Positions 5,881 to 14,519 of a stretch of DNA of 64,000 nt are shown here, piece after piece; position 1 is the stretch's first letter, and each line of letters starts with the position of its first letter. Under the pieces are notes generated by a model. It had not been told where the DNA came from and did no database searches. It saw only the letters and a list, made by a program, of their open reading frames with translations. Source of the stretch: JBJXHN01 sp046233135 (lineage in GTDB: Bacteria; Pseudomonadota; Alphaproteobacteria; Rhodospirillales; Rhodospirillaceae). The stretch is from NCBI GenBank assembly GCA_046233135.1, contig JBJXHN010000004.1, positions 124,001 to 188,000 on the forward strand, given 5' to 3'. The position numbers and the translations under genes were made by a program.

Positions 5881-7092
5881 TTACCCCCGGGCCATGCGGC
5901 CCAGGCGCAGACGCAGGGCGTTCAGCTTGATGAAGCCTTCCGCGTCGAACTGGTTGTAGACGTCGTCTTCCTCGAACGTCACATAGTCCATGCGGTACAG
6001 GCTCTTCTCCGCCTTGCGGCCGACCGTGGTCACGTTGCCCTTGTAAAGCTTCAGGCGCGCCGTGCCGTTCACATACTGCTGGGTCTGGTCGATGGCCGCC
6101 TGGAGCATTTCGCGTTCCGGGGCGAACCAGAAGCCGTTGTAGACCAGCTTGGCGTAGCGCGGCATCAGTTCGTCTTTCAGGTGCATCGCCTCCCGGTCCA
6201 GGGTCAGGCTTTCCACCGCCCGGTGGGCATGCAGCAGGATGGTGCCGCCCGGGGTTTCATAGACCCCCCGGGACTTCATGCCGACAAAGCGGTTCTCCAC
6301 CAGATCCACCCGGCCCACGCCGTTGCGGCCACCGATTTCGTTCAGCCTGGTCAGCAGGGCGGCCGGCGTCAGCTTTTCGCCGTTCACCGCCACCGCATCG
6401 CCGTTCTCGAAATCGATCTCCACATATTCGGCCTTGTCCGGAGCCGCTTCCGGGGACACGCTCAGCCGGAACATGTCTTCGCTGGGCTCCTGCCAGGGAT
6501 CTTCCAGCGCCTTGCCTTCATAGGAGATGTGCAGCAGGTTGGCGTCCATCGAATAGGGCGCTTCGCCATGCTTGTCCTTGGGCACCGGAATCTGGTGCTT
6601 CATGGCGTATTCGATCAGCTTGGCGCGGCTGTTCAGGTCCCATTCGCGCCAGGGCGCGATGACCCGCACGTCGGGCTTCAGGGCATAGCCGGTCAGTTCG
6701 AACCGCACCTGGTCATTGCCCTTGCCGGTGGCGCCGTGGGAAATGGCGTCCGCTCCGGTCTGTTCGGCGATCTCCACCAGGCGCTTGCCGATCAGCGGCC
6801 GCGCGATGGAGGTGCCCAGAAGATAGCAGCCTTCGTACAGGGTGTTGGCCCGGAACATCGGGAACACGTAGTCGCGCACGAATTCCTCGCGCAGGTCCTC
6901 GATGTAGATCTCTTTGATGCCCATCATTTCCGCCTTCTGGCGGGCGGGCTCCAGCTCTTCCCCCTGGCCGATGTCGGCGGTGAAGGTCACCACTTCGCAG
7001 TCATAGGCATCCTGCAGCCAGCGCAGGATGATGGAGGTGTCCAGGCCGCCGGAATAGGCCAGAACCACCTTCTTTACGTCACCTTTGGTCAT
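5881..7092 (-). CDS. argG: Argininosuccinate synthase
   Basis: A 403-residue cytosolic enzyme joining citrulline and aspartate with ATP to make argininosuccinate, the penultimate step of arginine synthesis. Seen: the P-loop-like ATP motif AYSGGLDTS near residue 12, TADIGQGEE, and the substrate-binding segment SHGATGKGNDQVRFE. Length matches the family. The ATG is preceded by AAGGG, and a good promoter lies about 50 bp upstream, so it is probably transcribed alone. argB of the same pathway lies elsewhere in this window. Confidence 0.97.
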   Translation of the reverse strand: MTKGDVKKVVLAYSGGLDTSIILRWLQDAYDCEVVTFTADIGQGEELEPARQKAEMMGIKEIYIEDLREEFVRDYVFPMFRANTLYEGCYLLGTSIARPLIGKRLVEIAEQTGADAISHGATGKGNDQVRFELTGYALKPDVRVIAPWREWDLNSRAKLIEYAMKHQIPVPKDKHGEAPYSMDANLLHISYEGKALEDPWQEPSEDMFRLSVSPEAAPDKAEYVEIDFENGDAVAVNGEKLTPAALLTRLNEIGGRNGVGRVDLVENRFVGMKSRGVYETPGGTILLHAHRAVESLTLDREAMHLKDELMPRYAKLVYNGFWFAPEREMLQAAIDQTQQYVNGTARLKLYKGNVTTVGRKAEKSLYRMDYVTFEEDDVYNQFDAEGFIKLNALRLRLGRMARG

Positions 7093-7138
7093 GGAATTCG
7101 CCCTTATGCCGAACCGTCCCGCTCGCGGAAAGTCCGGC

Positions 7139-7166
7139 AGTATAGAAGGGCGCTAGCCTGCCGCAA
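7139..7166 (-). promoter_or_regulatory. Probable argG promoter
   Basis: Minus strand: TTGCGG (7166-7161), 16-base spacer, TATACT (7144-7139), about 47 bases before the argG start codon. The -35 hexamer is the same as that of the SRP RNA promoter at 33834. Confidence 0.55.
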
Positions 7167-7199
7167 GAGTCCCTTTATAAGGAGCCCACCGAAAAGGCC

Positions 7200-8372
7200 T
7201 CAGCCCGCCTGCGCAGCGCGCGCGTCGCCGGCCGGATCCGCCTCGCTGTCGGCCTTTCGCGCCGTTTCCGTCCGGCGCAGGCGTTCGGATTCGCTGCGCA
7301 ACTGGCCGCAGGCCGCCAGGATGTCCCGGCCCCGGGGCATGCGGATGGGGGCCGTGAACCCGGCGTCGTTCAGCAGGCCGGCAAACCGCTCGATATGCCG
7401 CAGCGGCGGGCACTCGTAGGCCGAACCCGGCCAGGGGTTGAACGGGATCAGGTTGAACTTGCACGGCACATCCTTGACCAGCTTGATCAAGGCCCGGGCA
7501 TCGGCGTCGGAATCGTTCACTCCCTTCAGCATCACATATTCAAAGGTGATGCGCCGGGCATTGCTGGCGCCGGGGTAGGTGCGGCAGGCCTCCATCAGCT
7601 GCGCCAGGGGATACTTTTTGTTGATGGGCATGATTTCGTCACGCACATCATCGGTGGCGGCGTGCAGGCTGACCGCCAGCTTCACCCCAAGGTCCGCCCC
7701 GCACCGCTCGATCAACGGCACCACGCCGGAGGTGGACAAGGTGATCCGCCGCCGTGACAGGGCCAGCCCCTCGCCATCCATAATAATATTGAGGGCTTGG
7801 GCTACGTTCTCATAGTTGTAAAGAGGTTCTCCCATCCCCATAAGGACGATATTCGAGAGGATGCGGGTTTCATCTATAGGGGAAGGCCATTCGCCATAGG
7901 AGTCCCGTGCCGCCATGAATTGGCCAACTATTTCCGCAGAGGTCAGATTCCGGACCAGTCTTTGGGTGCCCGTATGACAGAATCGGCAGGTTAATGTGCA
8001 GCCGACTTGCGACGAAATGCAAAGCGCTCCCCGATCTTCCTCTGGGATGTAGACGGTTTCGGCTTCGTTTCCGTCAGGGAATCGTAACAACCATTTACGG
8101 GTCCCGTCCGACGACTGTTGCTCCCGGGTAACAGTAGGCCGGGAAACGACGCAGCGCTCGGCGAGTTTCTCCCGAAGACCCTTCCCGAGACTCGTCATTT
8201 TGGCGAAATCGGTCTCTCCGCGATGGTAGATCCAATGCCATAACTGTTTGGTCCGAAAGGGTTTTTCCCCCATTTCGGTGAGCAGTGCGGTGAGTTGATC
8301 CCTGCTGAGTCCGACGATATTCACGGCTGCGGAATTTTCCTGTATAAGGGTGCTCGGCTCTGTATCTGTCAT
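7200..8372 (-). CDS. rlmN: 23S rRNA (A2503-C2)/tRNA (A37-C2) methyltransferase RlmN
   Basis: A 390-residue radical-SAM enzyme that methylates C2 of A2503 in 23S rRNA and A37 in some tRNAs. Seen: the 4Fe-4S motif CTLTCRFC (CxxxCxxC), MGMGEPLYNYENV, and the segment around DILAACGQL with the second catalytic cysteine. The start is at ATG 8372 (MTDTEPSTLIQ); the frame stays open 41 codons further, but that part is unlike the family. The C-terminal tail after the conserved domain is polar. It precedes argG on the same strand with a 107-bp gap holding the argG promoter. Confidence 0.96.
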   Translation of the reverse strand: MTDTEPSTLIQENSAAVNIVGLSRDQLTALLTEMGEKPFRTKQLWHWIYHRGETDFAKMTSLGKGLREKLAERCVVSRPTVTREQQSSDGTRKWLLRFPDGNEAETVYIPEEDRGALCISSQVGCTLTCRFCHTGTQRLVRNLTSAEIVGQFMAARDSYGEWPSPIDETRILSNIVLMGMGEPLYNYENVAQALNIIMDGEGLALSRRRITLSTSGVVPLIERCGADLGVKLAVSLHAATDDVRDEIMPINKKYPLAQLMEACRTYPGASNARRITFEYVMLKGVNDSDADARALIKLVKDVPCKFNLIPFNPWPGSAYECPPLRHIERFAGLLNDAGFTAPIRMPRGRDILAACGQLRSESERLRRTETARKADSEADPAGDARAAQAG

Positions 8373-8633
8373 GTCGGCAGATATAGGGCCGTTTCCGTGG
8401 CTGGGAAAGACTTTCTCGCAACGGATTTCGTCCCTGAAGCGTTTCACAGCGCGATCCGACGGCTCCACCCAAGGACTGTTGCCTTGACCCCACACGGCTC
8501 AAGATATTCGCACTTTCGGCTAAGGAGGGGACTCCCATGCCGCGAATTAATGCATAGTTATTGAGGCGTTCGGGGCGTTAGCGCCGACGGGACGGATCAC
8601 TGGACAACCGTGGTGATGGAGGAGAAGGTAAAG

Positions 8634-9440
8634 ATGTTTAAGAAGGTTATGATCGCCGTCGCGGCGGCCGGCCTGCTCTCGGCGTGCGCTGATCGCTGGG
8701 ATGTCGAAGGCGCCGCGTCCATGCCGAACCAGGGCGACGCCTTCGCGGCCGCCCTGCAAAGCGGCTATGTGGATCGTGCTGAGCACGAGCGGAATTATGG
8801 TGACTGGGGCGATACCGCCTACTTCGTCGCCAAGGCCAAGGCCGCTGCGATGGGCGAAATGGTCGGTCCGACCGAAATGGCCGAACGCGACCTGCCGGCC
8901 AAGTATGTTGACGAGCTGACCGCTGCCCGTGGTGAGCTGGTTTCCGTGCTTGATGCCGGTGCCCGTTCCGGGGATCCGGCCAACGCCGCCAAGGCGCAGA
9001 CCGCTTTCGATTGCTGGATGGAAGAAGCTGAAGAAGACCGTCAGCCCGACCACATCGAAGAATGCAAGCAGGAATTCGAGATCGCCATGAACGCCCTGCG
9101 CGTTCCGGCCGCTCCGTTCGTCGTCTACTTCGCGCTGGACAGCGCGCGTCTGGACGCCGAAGCCATGGGCGTGATCAACGAAGTCGCCGAAGCCTTCGCC
9201 AATCAGGTTCCGGCCCGCGTTCTGGTCGTCGGCCACACCGACACCAGCGGCTCCGCCCAGTACAACATCCTGCTGTCCCAGCGTCGCGCTGAAGCCGTTG
9301 CCCAGGCCCTGGCGGCCCGCGGTATCGCGTCTGAAGTGATGACCCTGGAAGCCTACGGTGAAGAGCGTCTGGCGGTCCCGACCCCGGACAGCACCGTGGA
9401 GCGCCTGAACCGTCGCGTGGAAATCTACTTCCGCGGCTAA
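8634..9440 (+). CDS. OmpA-family outer-membrane lipoprotein
   Basis: A 268-residue protein with a lipobox signal (LLSAC, cysteine near residue 20), a mostly acidic helical central region (about 25-155) containing two spaced cysteines, and a C-terminal OmpA domain (about 160-268). The OmpA domain has VVYFALDSARL, GHTDTSGSAQYN and LSQRRAEAV; the Asp of HTD and the Arg of SxRR are the peptidoglycan-binding residues. Likely ties the outer membrane to the cell wall. ATG 8634 is preceded by GGAGAAGG. Divergent from rlmN across 261 bp. The central domain is not one I recognise. Confidence 0.85.
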   Translation: MFKKVMIAVAAAGLLSACADRWDVEGAASMPNQGDAFAAALQSGYVDRAEHERNYGDWGDTAYFVAKAKAAAMGEMVGPTEMAERDLPAKYVDELTAARGELVSVLDAGARSGDPANAAKAQTAFDCWMEEAEEDRQPDHIEECKQEFEIAMNALRVPAAPFVVYFALDSARLDAEAMGVINEVAEAFANQVPARVLVVGHTDTSGSAQYNILLSQRRAEAVAQALAARGIASEVMTLEAYGEERLAVPTPDSTVERLNRRVEIYFRG

Positions 9441-9450
9441 TCGGCTCTTG

Positions 9451-9533
9451 CCGGTCCGCCCCAGCGGGCGGACCGGTTCCCGGTCGATACGACTGGAAAC
9501 CGCCGCTGCCTCTGACGAGGCGGCGGCGGTTTT
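9451..9533 (+). terminator. Tandem hairpins after the OmpA-family gene
   Basis: First an 11-bp perfect stem CCGGTCCGCCC/GGGCGGACCGG (9451-9476), then a 10-bp stem AAACCGCCGC/GCGGCGGTTT (9498-9533) whose 3' arm runs into TTTTC. The second looks like a Rho-independent terminator. Confidence 0.7.
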
Positions 9534-9583
9534 CGTTTGGGCGATCGGTTGCGGTGGGGGAAGCGCGGGAAAGAGGCGGTGCG

Positions 9584-10663
9584 TCAACGAACCGTGGCGC
9601 TGCGGTCCACATCGCGGTCAGGACATTCCCCGTCGGCGACCTCGGCGATCCAGGACAGAACGACGCGGCCAACCGCGCGGGGCTGGTTGGGGACCTTTTG
9701 CGCCATCCTGCCCTCGAACCCCTTCACCTCTGTGGGACCCATGCTGACGTAATAGAGCACCTTTTCCGCGCTGAGGGTCGGCGGCAGGAATTCAAGGCGA
9801 GGATACAGGGTGTCTTCCGGCCGGTCGTTGGGGGCATAGCTGATGGCGAAGCCACCGCGCAGGCCATACAGGCTGTCCACCTGCTGGGCCGGACGCCCCT
9901 GATAGCAGACGGAGCGGGCTTTCACCTCGTCGAGCATGGAGGTCAGGGTGGCCTGTTCCACTTCGTCGGCGATGGACATCAGGGCCGCTGCCGTTCTGGG
10001 TTTGCGGACCCCTTCCCCATCGTCCTTCGGTTCCTCGGGAGCGACCAGCTTGCGGGCCAGCGGTGCGGCCGCGCCGGTGGCGTTGTCGACGACGCTTTTT
10101 TCCTTCATGCCCTCGATCTTGGTGATCGGCGGCGGTTTGCGGGCCGCTGTTTCCGGGCCGCTGTCGCTGCCGAAATCCACCATATCCTTCAAGGCCCACC
10201 AGCCGGCGCCAAGAACGGCGGCGACCACCAGCACGGCCAGGCACCCCTTGACCTCGCGGTTCTCGTCCACCGGCTGGGCGACGGCAGGGCGCTTGCGGCG
10301 GCCCTCTTTCGGGCCGTCCGGCCCGGGTCCCAGGGGCAGGGGCCTGCTCGGCCGGCCGATGACCGGAGCCCGGGGGGGCGGAGGGTGATGGCGAACCCGG
10401 GACAGGGGATCGAGGAGATCCTCGCCCAGGTCGCCGCCGCCGCTGTCTTTATCTTTATCCTCCGGATCGACGATGGGCTCCACATCCATCCAGGTGTGCG
10501 GAGCCGCGCCGTCCTGTGCCTTGCCGGTCGAGGAGGATCTGGGGGGCGTGGACGAGGGGACCGGCGCCCAGGAATCGGTGCTATGCCCTCCGGCCTCCGG
10601 CTCCCCGGTGTCCCGGCGGGACTTCCGGTCCGGATCGGAACCGGAGGGGTCGTCCGCCGTCAT
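9584..10663 (-). CDS. Single-pass membrane protein of unknown function
   Basis: A 359-residue protein I do not recognise. The first 135 residues are Pro-, Asp- and Arg-rich and probably disordered in the cytoplasm. One hydrophobic helix follows (CLAVLVVAAVLGAGWWAL, about 141-158), then a linker and a C-terminal domain (about 215-359) with conserved-looking YGLRGGFAISYAP and YYVSMGPTEVKGF. Its start overlaps the stop of no other gene, but the dienelactone hydrolase upstream ends four bases into it, so the two share a transcript. The topology resembles periplasm-facing envelope factors. Confidence 0.6.
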   Translation of the reverse strand: MTADDPSGSDPDRKSRRDTGEPEAGGHSTDSWAPVPSSTPPRSSSTGKAQDGAAPHTWMDVEPIVDPEDKDKDSGGGDLGEDLLDPLSRVRHHPPPPRAPVIGRPSRPLPLGPGPDGPKEGRRKRPAVAQPVDENREVKGCLAVLVVAAVLGAGWWALKDMVDFGSDSGPETAARKPPPITKIEGMKEKSVVDNATGAAAPLARKLVAPEEPKDDGEGVRKPRTAAALMSIADEVEQATLTSMLDEVKARSVCYQGRPAQQVDSLYGLRGGFAISYAPNDRPEDTLYPRLEFLPPTLSAEKVLYYVSMGPTEVKGFEGRMAQKVPNQPRAVGRVVLSWIAEVADGECPDRDVDRSATVR

Positions 10664-11337
10664 CCGGCCGTCGGGGTCAGGTGGCGGGTGAAGAAGGCGT
10701 CGGCCCGCTGGCTGGCGAGGGCGGAGCTTTCCGCGTCGAAGTCCGGCCGGCGATCACAGTTGAACCCGTGGCCGGCGTCGTACAGGTAGATGGTGGCGTC
10801 GGGCTGGGCGCGGTGCACGGCCTCCACGGTGTCCTGAGGGATCAGCGGATCGTTGCGGCCGAAGTGCATTTCCACCGGGCAGCCCGGGGCTTCGCCGGCG
10901 AAATCCCGGATCTGCCCGCCATACCAGCAGGACGCGGCGGACACGCCGGAGCGGCAGGCGGCAAGCCAGGCGACGGAACCGCCCCAGCAGAAGCCCATGA
11001 CCCCCACCTTGCCGGCCCGCTGCACGGCATCCCGCGCGGCGGCGATATCCAGCAGCGGCTCTTCCCAGCCCAGTTGGGCGCGCAGGTCACGGCCCTTGGC
11101 TGTGGTGCCGGCGTCGTAGCCCATGTCGACCCCGCGTTCCACCCGGTCGAACAGGGCTGGCGCACAGGTCAGCCAGCCCTTGGCCGCCCAGCGGTCGCAG
11201 ATGTCCCGGATATGGCCGTTCAGCCCGAAGATTTCCTGGATGATTACCAATCCGCCCTTCGGCGGGCCGGGCGGTTCGGCCACATAGGCCGACAGCCGGT
11301 GGCCGTCCTGCGCGGTCAGGGTCGCCGCATCTCCCAT
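10660..11337 (-). CDS. Dienelactone hydrolase family protein
   Basis: A 225-residue alpha/beta hydrolase of the dienelactone hydrolase family, cytosolic. Catalytic triad visible: Cys in GFCWGG, Asp in GRNDPLIP and His in AGHGFNC. IIQEIFGLNGHIRDICDR near the N terminus is also typical. These enzymes cleave lactones such as dienelactone in aromatic degradation, but many are general esterases and no aromatic pathway is nearby. It overlaps the downstream membrane-protein gene by four bases. Substrate not predictable. Confidence 0.9.
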   Translation of the reverse strand: MGDAATLTAQDGHRLSAYVAEPPGPPKGGLVIIQEIFGLNGHIRDICDRWAAKGWLTCAPALFDRVERGVDMGYDAGTTAKGRDLRAQLGWEEPLLDIAAARDAVQRAGKVGVMGFCWGGSVAWLAACRSGVSAASCWYGGQIRDFAGEAPGCPVEMHFGRNDPLIPQDTVEAVHRAQPDATIYLYDAGHGFNCDRRPDFDAESSALASQRADAFFTRHLTPTAG

Positions 11338-11481
11338 CGGTATCGTCTCCTTCTGTTCCGAAACCGAACCACGGCCCGCGCCGGGGTCGAACTGATCATC
11401 TCCTATATACCTCTAGCATGAATCCCCAAAGGGATGAACGGCGTCGTCCCTTTGGAGTCTTCAGGCGCCGGGAAACGTTTC

Positions 11482-12105
11482 CTATTGGGGCATGGTGGCC
11501 TGCATGGAGGGGCGCTTGACGAAATCCTCGTACCATGCCGAGAGGCCCGGGCAGGCGTCTCGCCAGCGGTCGTCGGTGAAGCGGAAATCCAGATAGCCCA
11601 GGGCAGCGCCGATGGCCAGATGGCCGAGGGACAGCGGGGCGTCGGTCAGGGCCGTGGAGTCCGCTTCCAGGGTATGGAGGATGCGATTGATGACGGCTTT
11701 CTGGCGGGCATCCCAGGCGGGGTCGCGTTTGTCCTCGGCCCGCACCGTGGCTTCGATGCGGCGGGCCACGGCGGCGTCCATGATGCCGTCGCCCAGGGCA
11801 TGCCAGCGCAGTACCATCCAGCGTTCGGGGCCGGCGGCGGGCACCAGGGTCGGTCCCTCCGGCGCCAGATGGTCCAGGTAGTCGCAGATCACCGGGCTGT
11901 CATACAGCCAGCTGCCGTCGTCCAGGCCCAGGGCCGGCACCTTGCCCATGGGGTTGTCGTCGGCCAGATCCGTGTCCGGCGACCATACGTCGGTGGGGAT
12001 CACGGTGATGCGGGCCTCCACCCCCTTTTCATGGGCCACCAGCAGGGTCTTGCGGGCGTAGGGAGAGGCGGTGGAATAACGCAGACGCAACGGGGCGGCG
12101 ATCAT
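11482..12105 (-). CDS. Glutathione S-transferase family protein
   Basis: A 207-residue protein with an N-terminal thioredoxin-like half (YSTASPYARKTLLVAHEKG, then NPMGKVPALGLDDG and YDSPVICDYLDHL) and a C-terminal helical half with FTDDRWRDACPGLSAW. The cis-Pro VPAL and the Asp-Ser glutathione-contacting pair are present; the active-site hydroxyl would be a Ser or Tyr near position 10. It starts one base after gloB ends, so both glutathione-dependent genes are cotranscribed, pointing to detoxification. Substrate unknown. Confidence 0.9.
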   Translation of the reverse strand: MIAAPLRLRYSTASPYARKTLLVAHEKGVEARITVIPTDVWSPDTDLADDNPMGKVPALGLDDGSWLYDSPVICDYLDHLAPEGPTLVPAAGPERWMVLRWHALGDGIMDAAVARRIEATVRAEDKRDPAWDARQKAVINRILHTLEADSTALTDAPLSLGHLAIGAALGYLDFRFTDDRWRDACPGLSAWYEDFVKRPSMQATMPQ

Positions 12106-12106
12106 C

Positions 12107-12883
12107 TCAGAATGTATCCTTCTTGTGGCGGGTGGTGGCGAAGACTTCCACCGGGTCGGCTCCGGTCATGCCCAGGGCGGCTTGCAGTTCGGGCGTATCG
12201 GCGCGCAGGAAGGGGTTGGCGGCACGTTCGTTGCCCAGGAAGGCGGGCACGGTGGGCTCGCCGCGCGCCCGCAGCGCCTCCACTTCCGCCACCCGGGCGC
12301 GCAGGGCTTCGTTGCCGGGGTCGATGGCCAGGGCGAAAGCGGCATTGGCCTGGGTATATTCGTGGGCGCAGAACACCAGGGTGTCCGCCGGCAGGGGGCG
12401 GAATTTGCTCAGCGAGGACCACATCTGCGACGCCGTGCCTTCGAACAGGCGGCCGCAGCCCAGCGAGAACAGGGTGTCGCCGCAGAACAGGGCACGGCTT
12501 TCGGCGAAGTGAAAGGCGATATGGCCGCTGGTGTGGCCGGGAACCTCCAGCACCGCTCCCCGGCAGGCACCGATGGTCACGGTATCGCCCTCGCGGACCT
12601 GCCGGTCGATTCCCGGAATGCGGTGGGAATCCCCGGCGAAGCCGATGATCGTGCAGCCGGTGGCTTGCTTGATCTCCAGATTGCCCCCCACATGGTCGTT
12701 GTGGTGGTGGGTGTTGAGGATGTGGGTGATGGTCCAGCCCCGGGCGGCGGCCCGTTCCAGGGTCGGCGCGGCGAAGGTCGGGTCGACCACGGCGACGGCA
12801 GCGGTTTCCCGGCAGCGGATCAGGTAAATGTAGTTCTGATTGTCGTTCTGAACGGCGATCTGTTCGATTTCCAGCTTCGACAC
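12107..12883 (-). CDS. gloB: Hydroxyacylglutathione hydrolase (glyoxalase II)
   Basis: A 258-residue metallo-beta-lactamase-fold enzyme that hydrolyses S-lactoylglutathione to lactate and glutathione, the second step of methylglyoxal removal. Seen: the dinuclear metal motif THHHNDH (THxHxDH), PGHTSGHIAFH and FCGDTLFSLGCGRLFEG, and a C-terminal CAHEYT. Length is typical. Followed after one base by the glutathione transferase gene and divergent from a methyltransferase, a pairing often seen in alphaproteobacteria. Confidence 0.96.
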   Translation of the reverse strand: MSKLEIEQIAVQNDNQNYIYLIRCRETAAVAVVDPTFAAPTLERAAARGWTITHILNTHHHNDHVGGNLEIKQATGCTIIGFAGDSHRIPGIDRQVREGDTVTIGACRGAVLEVPGHTSGHIAFHFAESRALFCGDTLFSLGCGRLFEGTASQMWSSLSKFRPLPADTLVFCAHEYTQANAAFALAIDPGNEALRARVAEVEALRARGEPTVPAFLGNERAANPFLRADTPELQAALGMTGADPVEVFATTRHKKDTF

Positions 12884-13046
12884 GGCGACGGGCTCCGGTG
12901 GGTGGCGCGGAAAGGGCGGCGGGGCGGGGGCCGGGGAAAGGCGGTGCGCGACGGTCGGCCCCGGGCTTCATGTTGGGGACAACGGGGGTGGGTGCAAGCC
13001 GGATCCGTCCTTCGACCTGTTTGTTCAACCTGATAAGATTGCCGCC

Positions 13047-13784
13047 ATGTGGACCGACATCATCGAACTGCGGGACTTCTACCATTCCAGTACGGGCCGG
13101 GTGACCGGCCGTCTGATCCGTCGGGCGGTCCGCGAGATGTGGCCGACCGTGGCCGGGGAACGCGTGCTCGGTCTGGGCTATACCACGCCCTTCCTGCCCC
13201 CCTTCATGGGCGAGGCGGAGCGGGTGGCCTCCATGATGCCGGCGGCTATGGGTGTTCTGCGCTGGCCGGGGGGGCGTGAACCCAATCTGGCGACACTGGT
13301 GGACGAACTGGATCTGCCCCTGGCCGCGCGCAGCGTCGATTGCCTGCTGCTGGTGCATGCCCTGGAGTTCGCCGACCATACCCGGGGCATGCTGCGGGAA
13401 TGCTGGCGGGTGCTGGCGGACGGGGGGCGGATGCTGCTGGTGGTGCCCAACCGGCGGGGCGCCTGGGCGCGGCTGGAACGGTCGCCCTTCGCCAACGGCC
13501 AGCCCTATTCCCAGGGCCAGATCAACCGGCTGCTGCGCGACAACATGTTCACGCCCATGCGCAGTGGCGGCGCCCTGTTTCTGCCGCCAACCCCGTCGCG
13601 GATGATGCTGGGCTCCGCCCCGGCGATCGAGCGGCTGGGTGCGCGCTGGTTCCCCGGGTTCGGCGGCGTGCTGGTGGTCGAAGCAAGCAAGCAGATCTAC
13701 GCCGGCACGGTCCAGCGGGTCGAGGTCCGGCGGCGCTTGCCCGTGGCCCTGCCCGAACCCCTGCGGCCGTCGCGCGGAGTCTGA
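13047..13784 (+). CDS. Class I SAM-dependent methyltransferase
   Basis: A 245-residue protein with a partial Rossmann methyltransferase pattern: RVLGLGYTTPF in place of the usual acidic-Gly motif I, and SVDCLLLVHALEFADHTRGMLRECWRVLADGGRMLLVVPNR, which matches motifs IV to VI of the methyltransferase 11 group. The substrate is unknown. It is transcribed divergently from gloB across 163 bp, a conserved neighbour in many alphaproteobacteria, so a link to glyoxalase metabolism or shared control is possible but unproven. Confidence 0.8.
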   Translation: MWTDIIELRDFYHSSTGRVTGRLIRRAVREMWPTVAGERVLGLGYTTPFLPPFMGEAERVASMMPAAMGVLRWPGGREPNLATLVDELDLPLAARSVDCLLLVHALEFADHTRGMLRECWRVLADGGRMLLVVPNRRGAWARLERSPFANGQPYSQGQINRLLRDNMFTPMRSGGALFLPPTPSRMMLGSAPAIERLGARWFPGFGGVLVVEASKQIYAGTVQRVEVRRRLPVALPEPLRPSRGV

Positions 13785-13838
13785 ATACACCCCGCGCCGG
13801 CCTTAGTCTGCTGACTGGTCTTATGCTTTCGCGGGGAC

Positions 13839-14477
13839 TCAGATCCGTTCGGACAGCCAGATGGCGAGGCGGGAGCCGGTCTTGATGGCCCCGCTCAGCA
13901 GCGGAAAGGCCGGGGCTTCCTCGGCGCCGTTGGCATAGCCGATGTCCCGGTGTTCCAGCTCTTCCTGGCGGAATTTTTCGATGGTGGCCTTCAGCGGCAG
14001 TTCGTCGTCGCCCAACTGGGCGTACTGGCTTTGATAGTGGCCGTCGATGGCTTCTTCCACCGCCGTGGTGCAGGCCATGGCGGCCTTTTCCCCGATCAGG
14101 GCCGTGCCGGCGCCCAGGGCGAAGCCCATCACGTGCCAGATGGGGGTCAGCGCGGTCGGACGAACCCGGCGTTCCCGGGCCAGCTTGTCGAAGGTGGCCA
14201 GATGCTCTTCTTCCTGTTTCAGCATGTGGCGCAGCACGCCGGCATTGGCCGACGTGCGGCCGAGCACCGCCATCTGTCCCTGATAGATCCGCACGGCCCC
14301 GTATTCCCCTGCCTGGTCGACGCGGATGAAGCGGTCCAGCAGCGCCTTGGGCGACAGGTCGCCGGGCTTGCGGCCCGGGGCGGTGCGGGTGCCGTCGGCG
14401 TGGGCGGCGGCCTCTTCCTCGGTGGGGGTGTGCACGGGAACATCGGGGCGGCGGACGGAGGAGCTTTGGCGTGTCAC
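13839..14477 (-). CDS. coq7: Demethoxyubiquinone hydroxylase (Coq7)
   Basis: A 212-residue di-iron monooxygenase for the last hydroxylation of ubiquinone synthesis. Metal-ligand motifs are visible: RVDQAGEYGAVRIYQGQ, KQEEEHLATFDKL, then VEEAIDGHY and EELEHRDIGY. The first 40 residues are a charged, His- and Pro-containing extension not needed for the fold. Runs on the minus strand ahead of the convergent methyltransferase; dsbB, 42 bases upstream, runs the same way and may be cotranscribed. DsbB uses ubiquinone as electron acceptor, which makes the pairing sensible (inference). Confidence 0.94.
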   Translation of the reverse strand: MTRQSSSVRRPDVPVHTPTEEEAAAHADGTRTAPGRKPGDLSPKALLDRFIRVDQAGEYGAVRIYQGQMAVLGRTSANAGVLRHMLKQEEEHLATFDKLARERRVRPTALTPIWHVMGFALGAGTALIGEKAAMACTTAVEEAIDGHYQSQYAQLGDDELPLKATIEKFRQEELEHRDIGYANGAEEAPAFPLLSGAIKTGSRLAIWLSERI

Positions 14478-14519
14478 GGAACGGACCCTTTGTGCAGAAC
14501 GGCCGGTGTGATCCCAGGC

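Noticed and set aside
8373..8495. Extra 41 N-terminal residues for RlmN
   Set aside because: The extension does not resemble the RlmN family, and the ATG at 8372 gives the normal start.
12102..13790. 562-codon minus-strand frame across gloB and the methyltransferase
   Set aside because: It runs in another frame of gloB and antisense to the methyltransferase, is low in complexity and has no recognisable motif.
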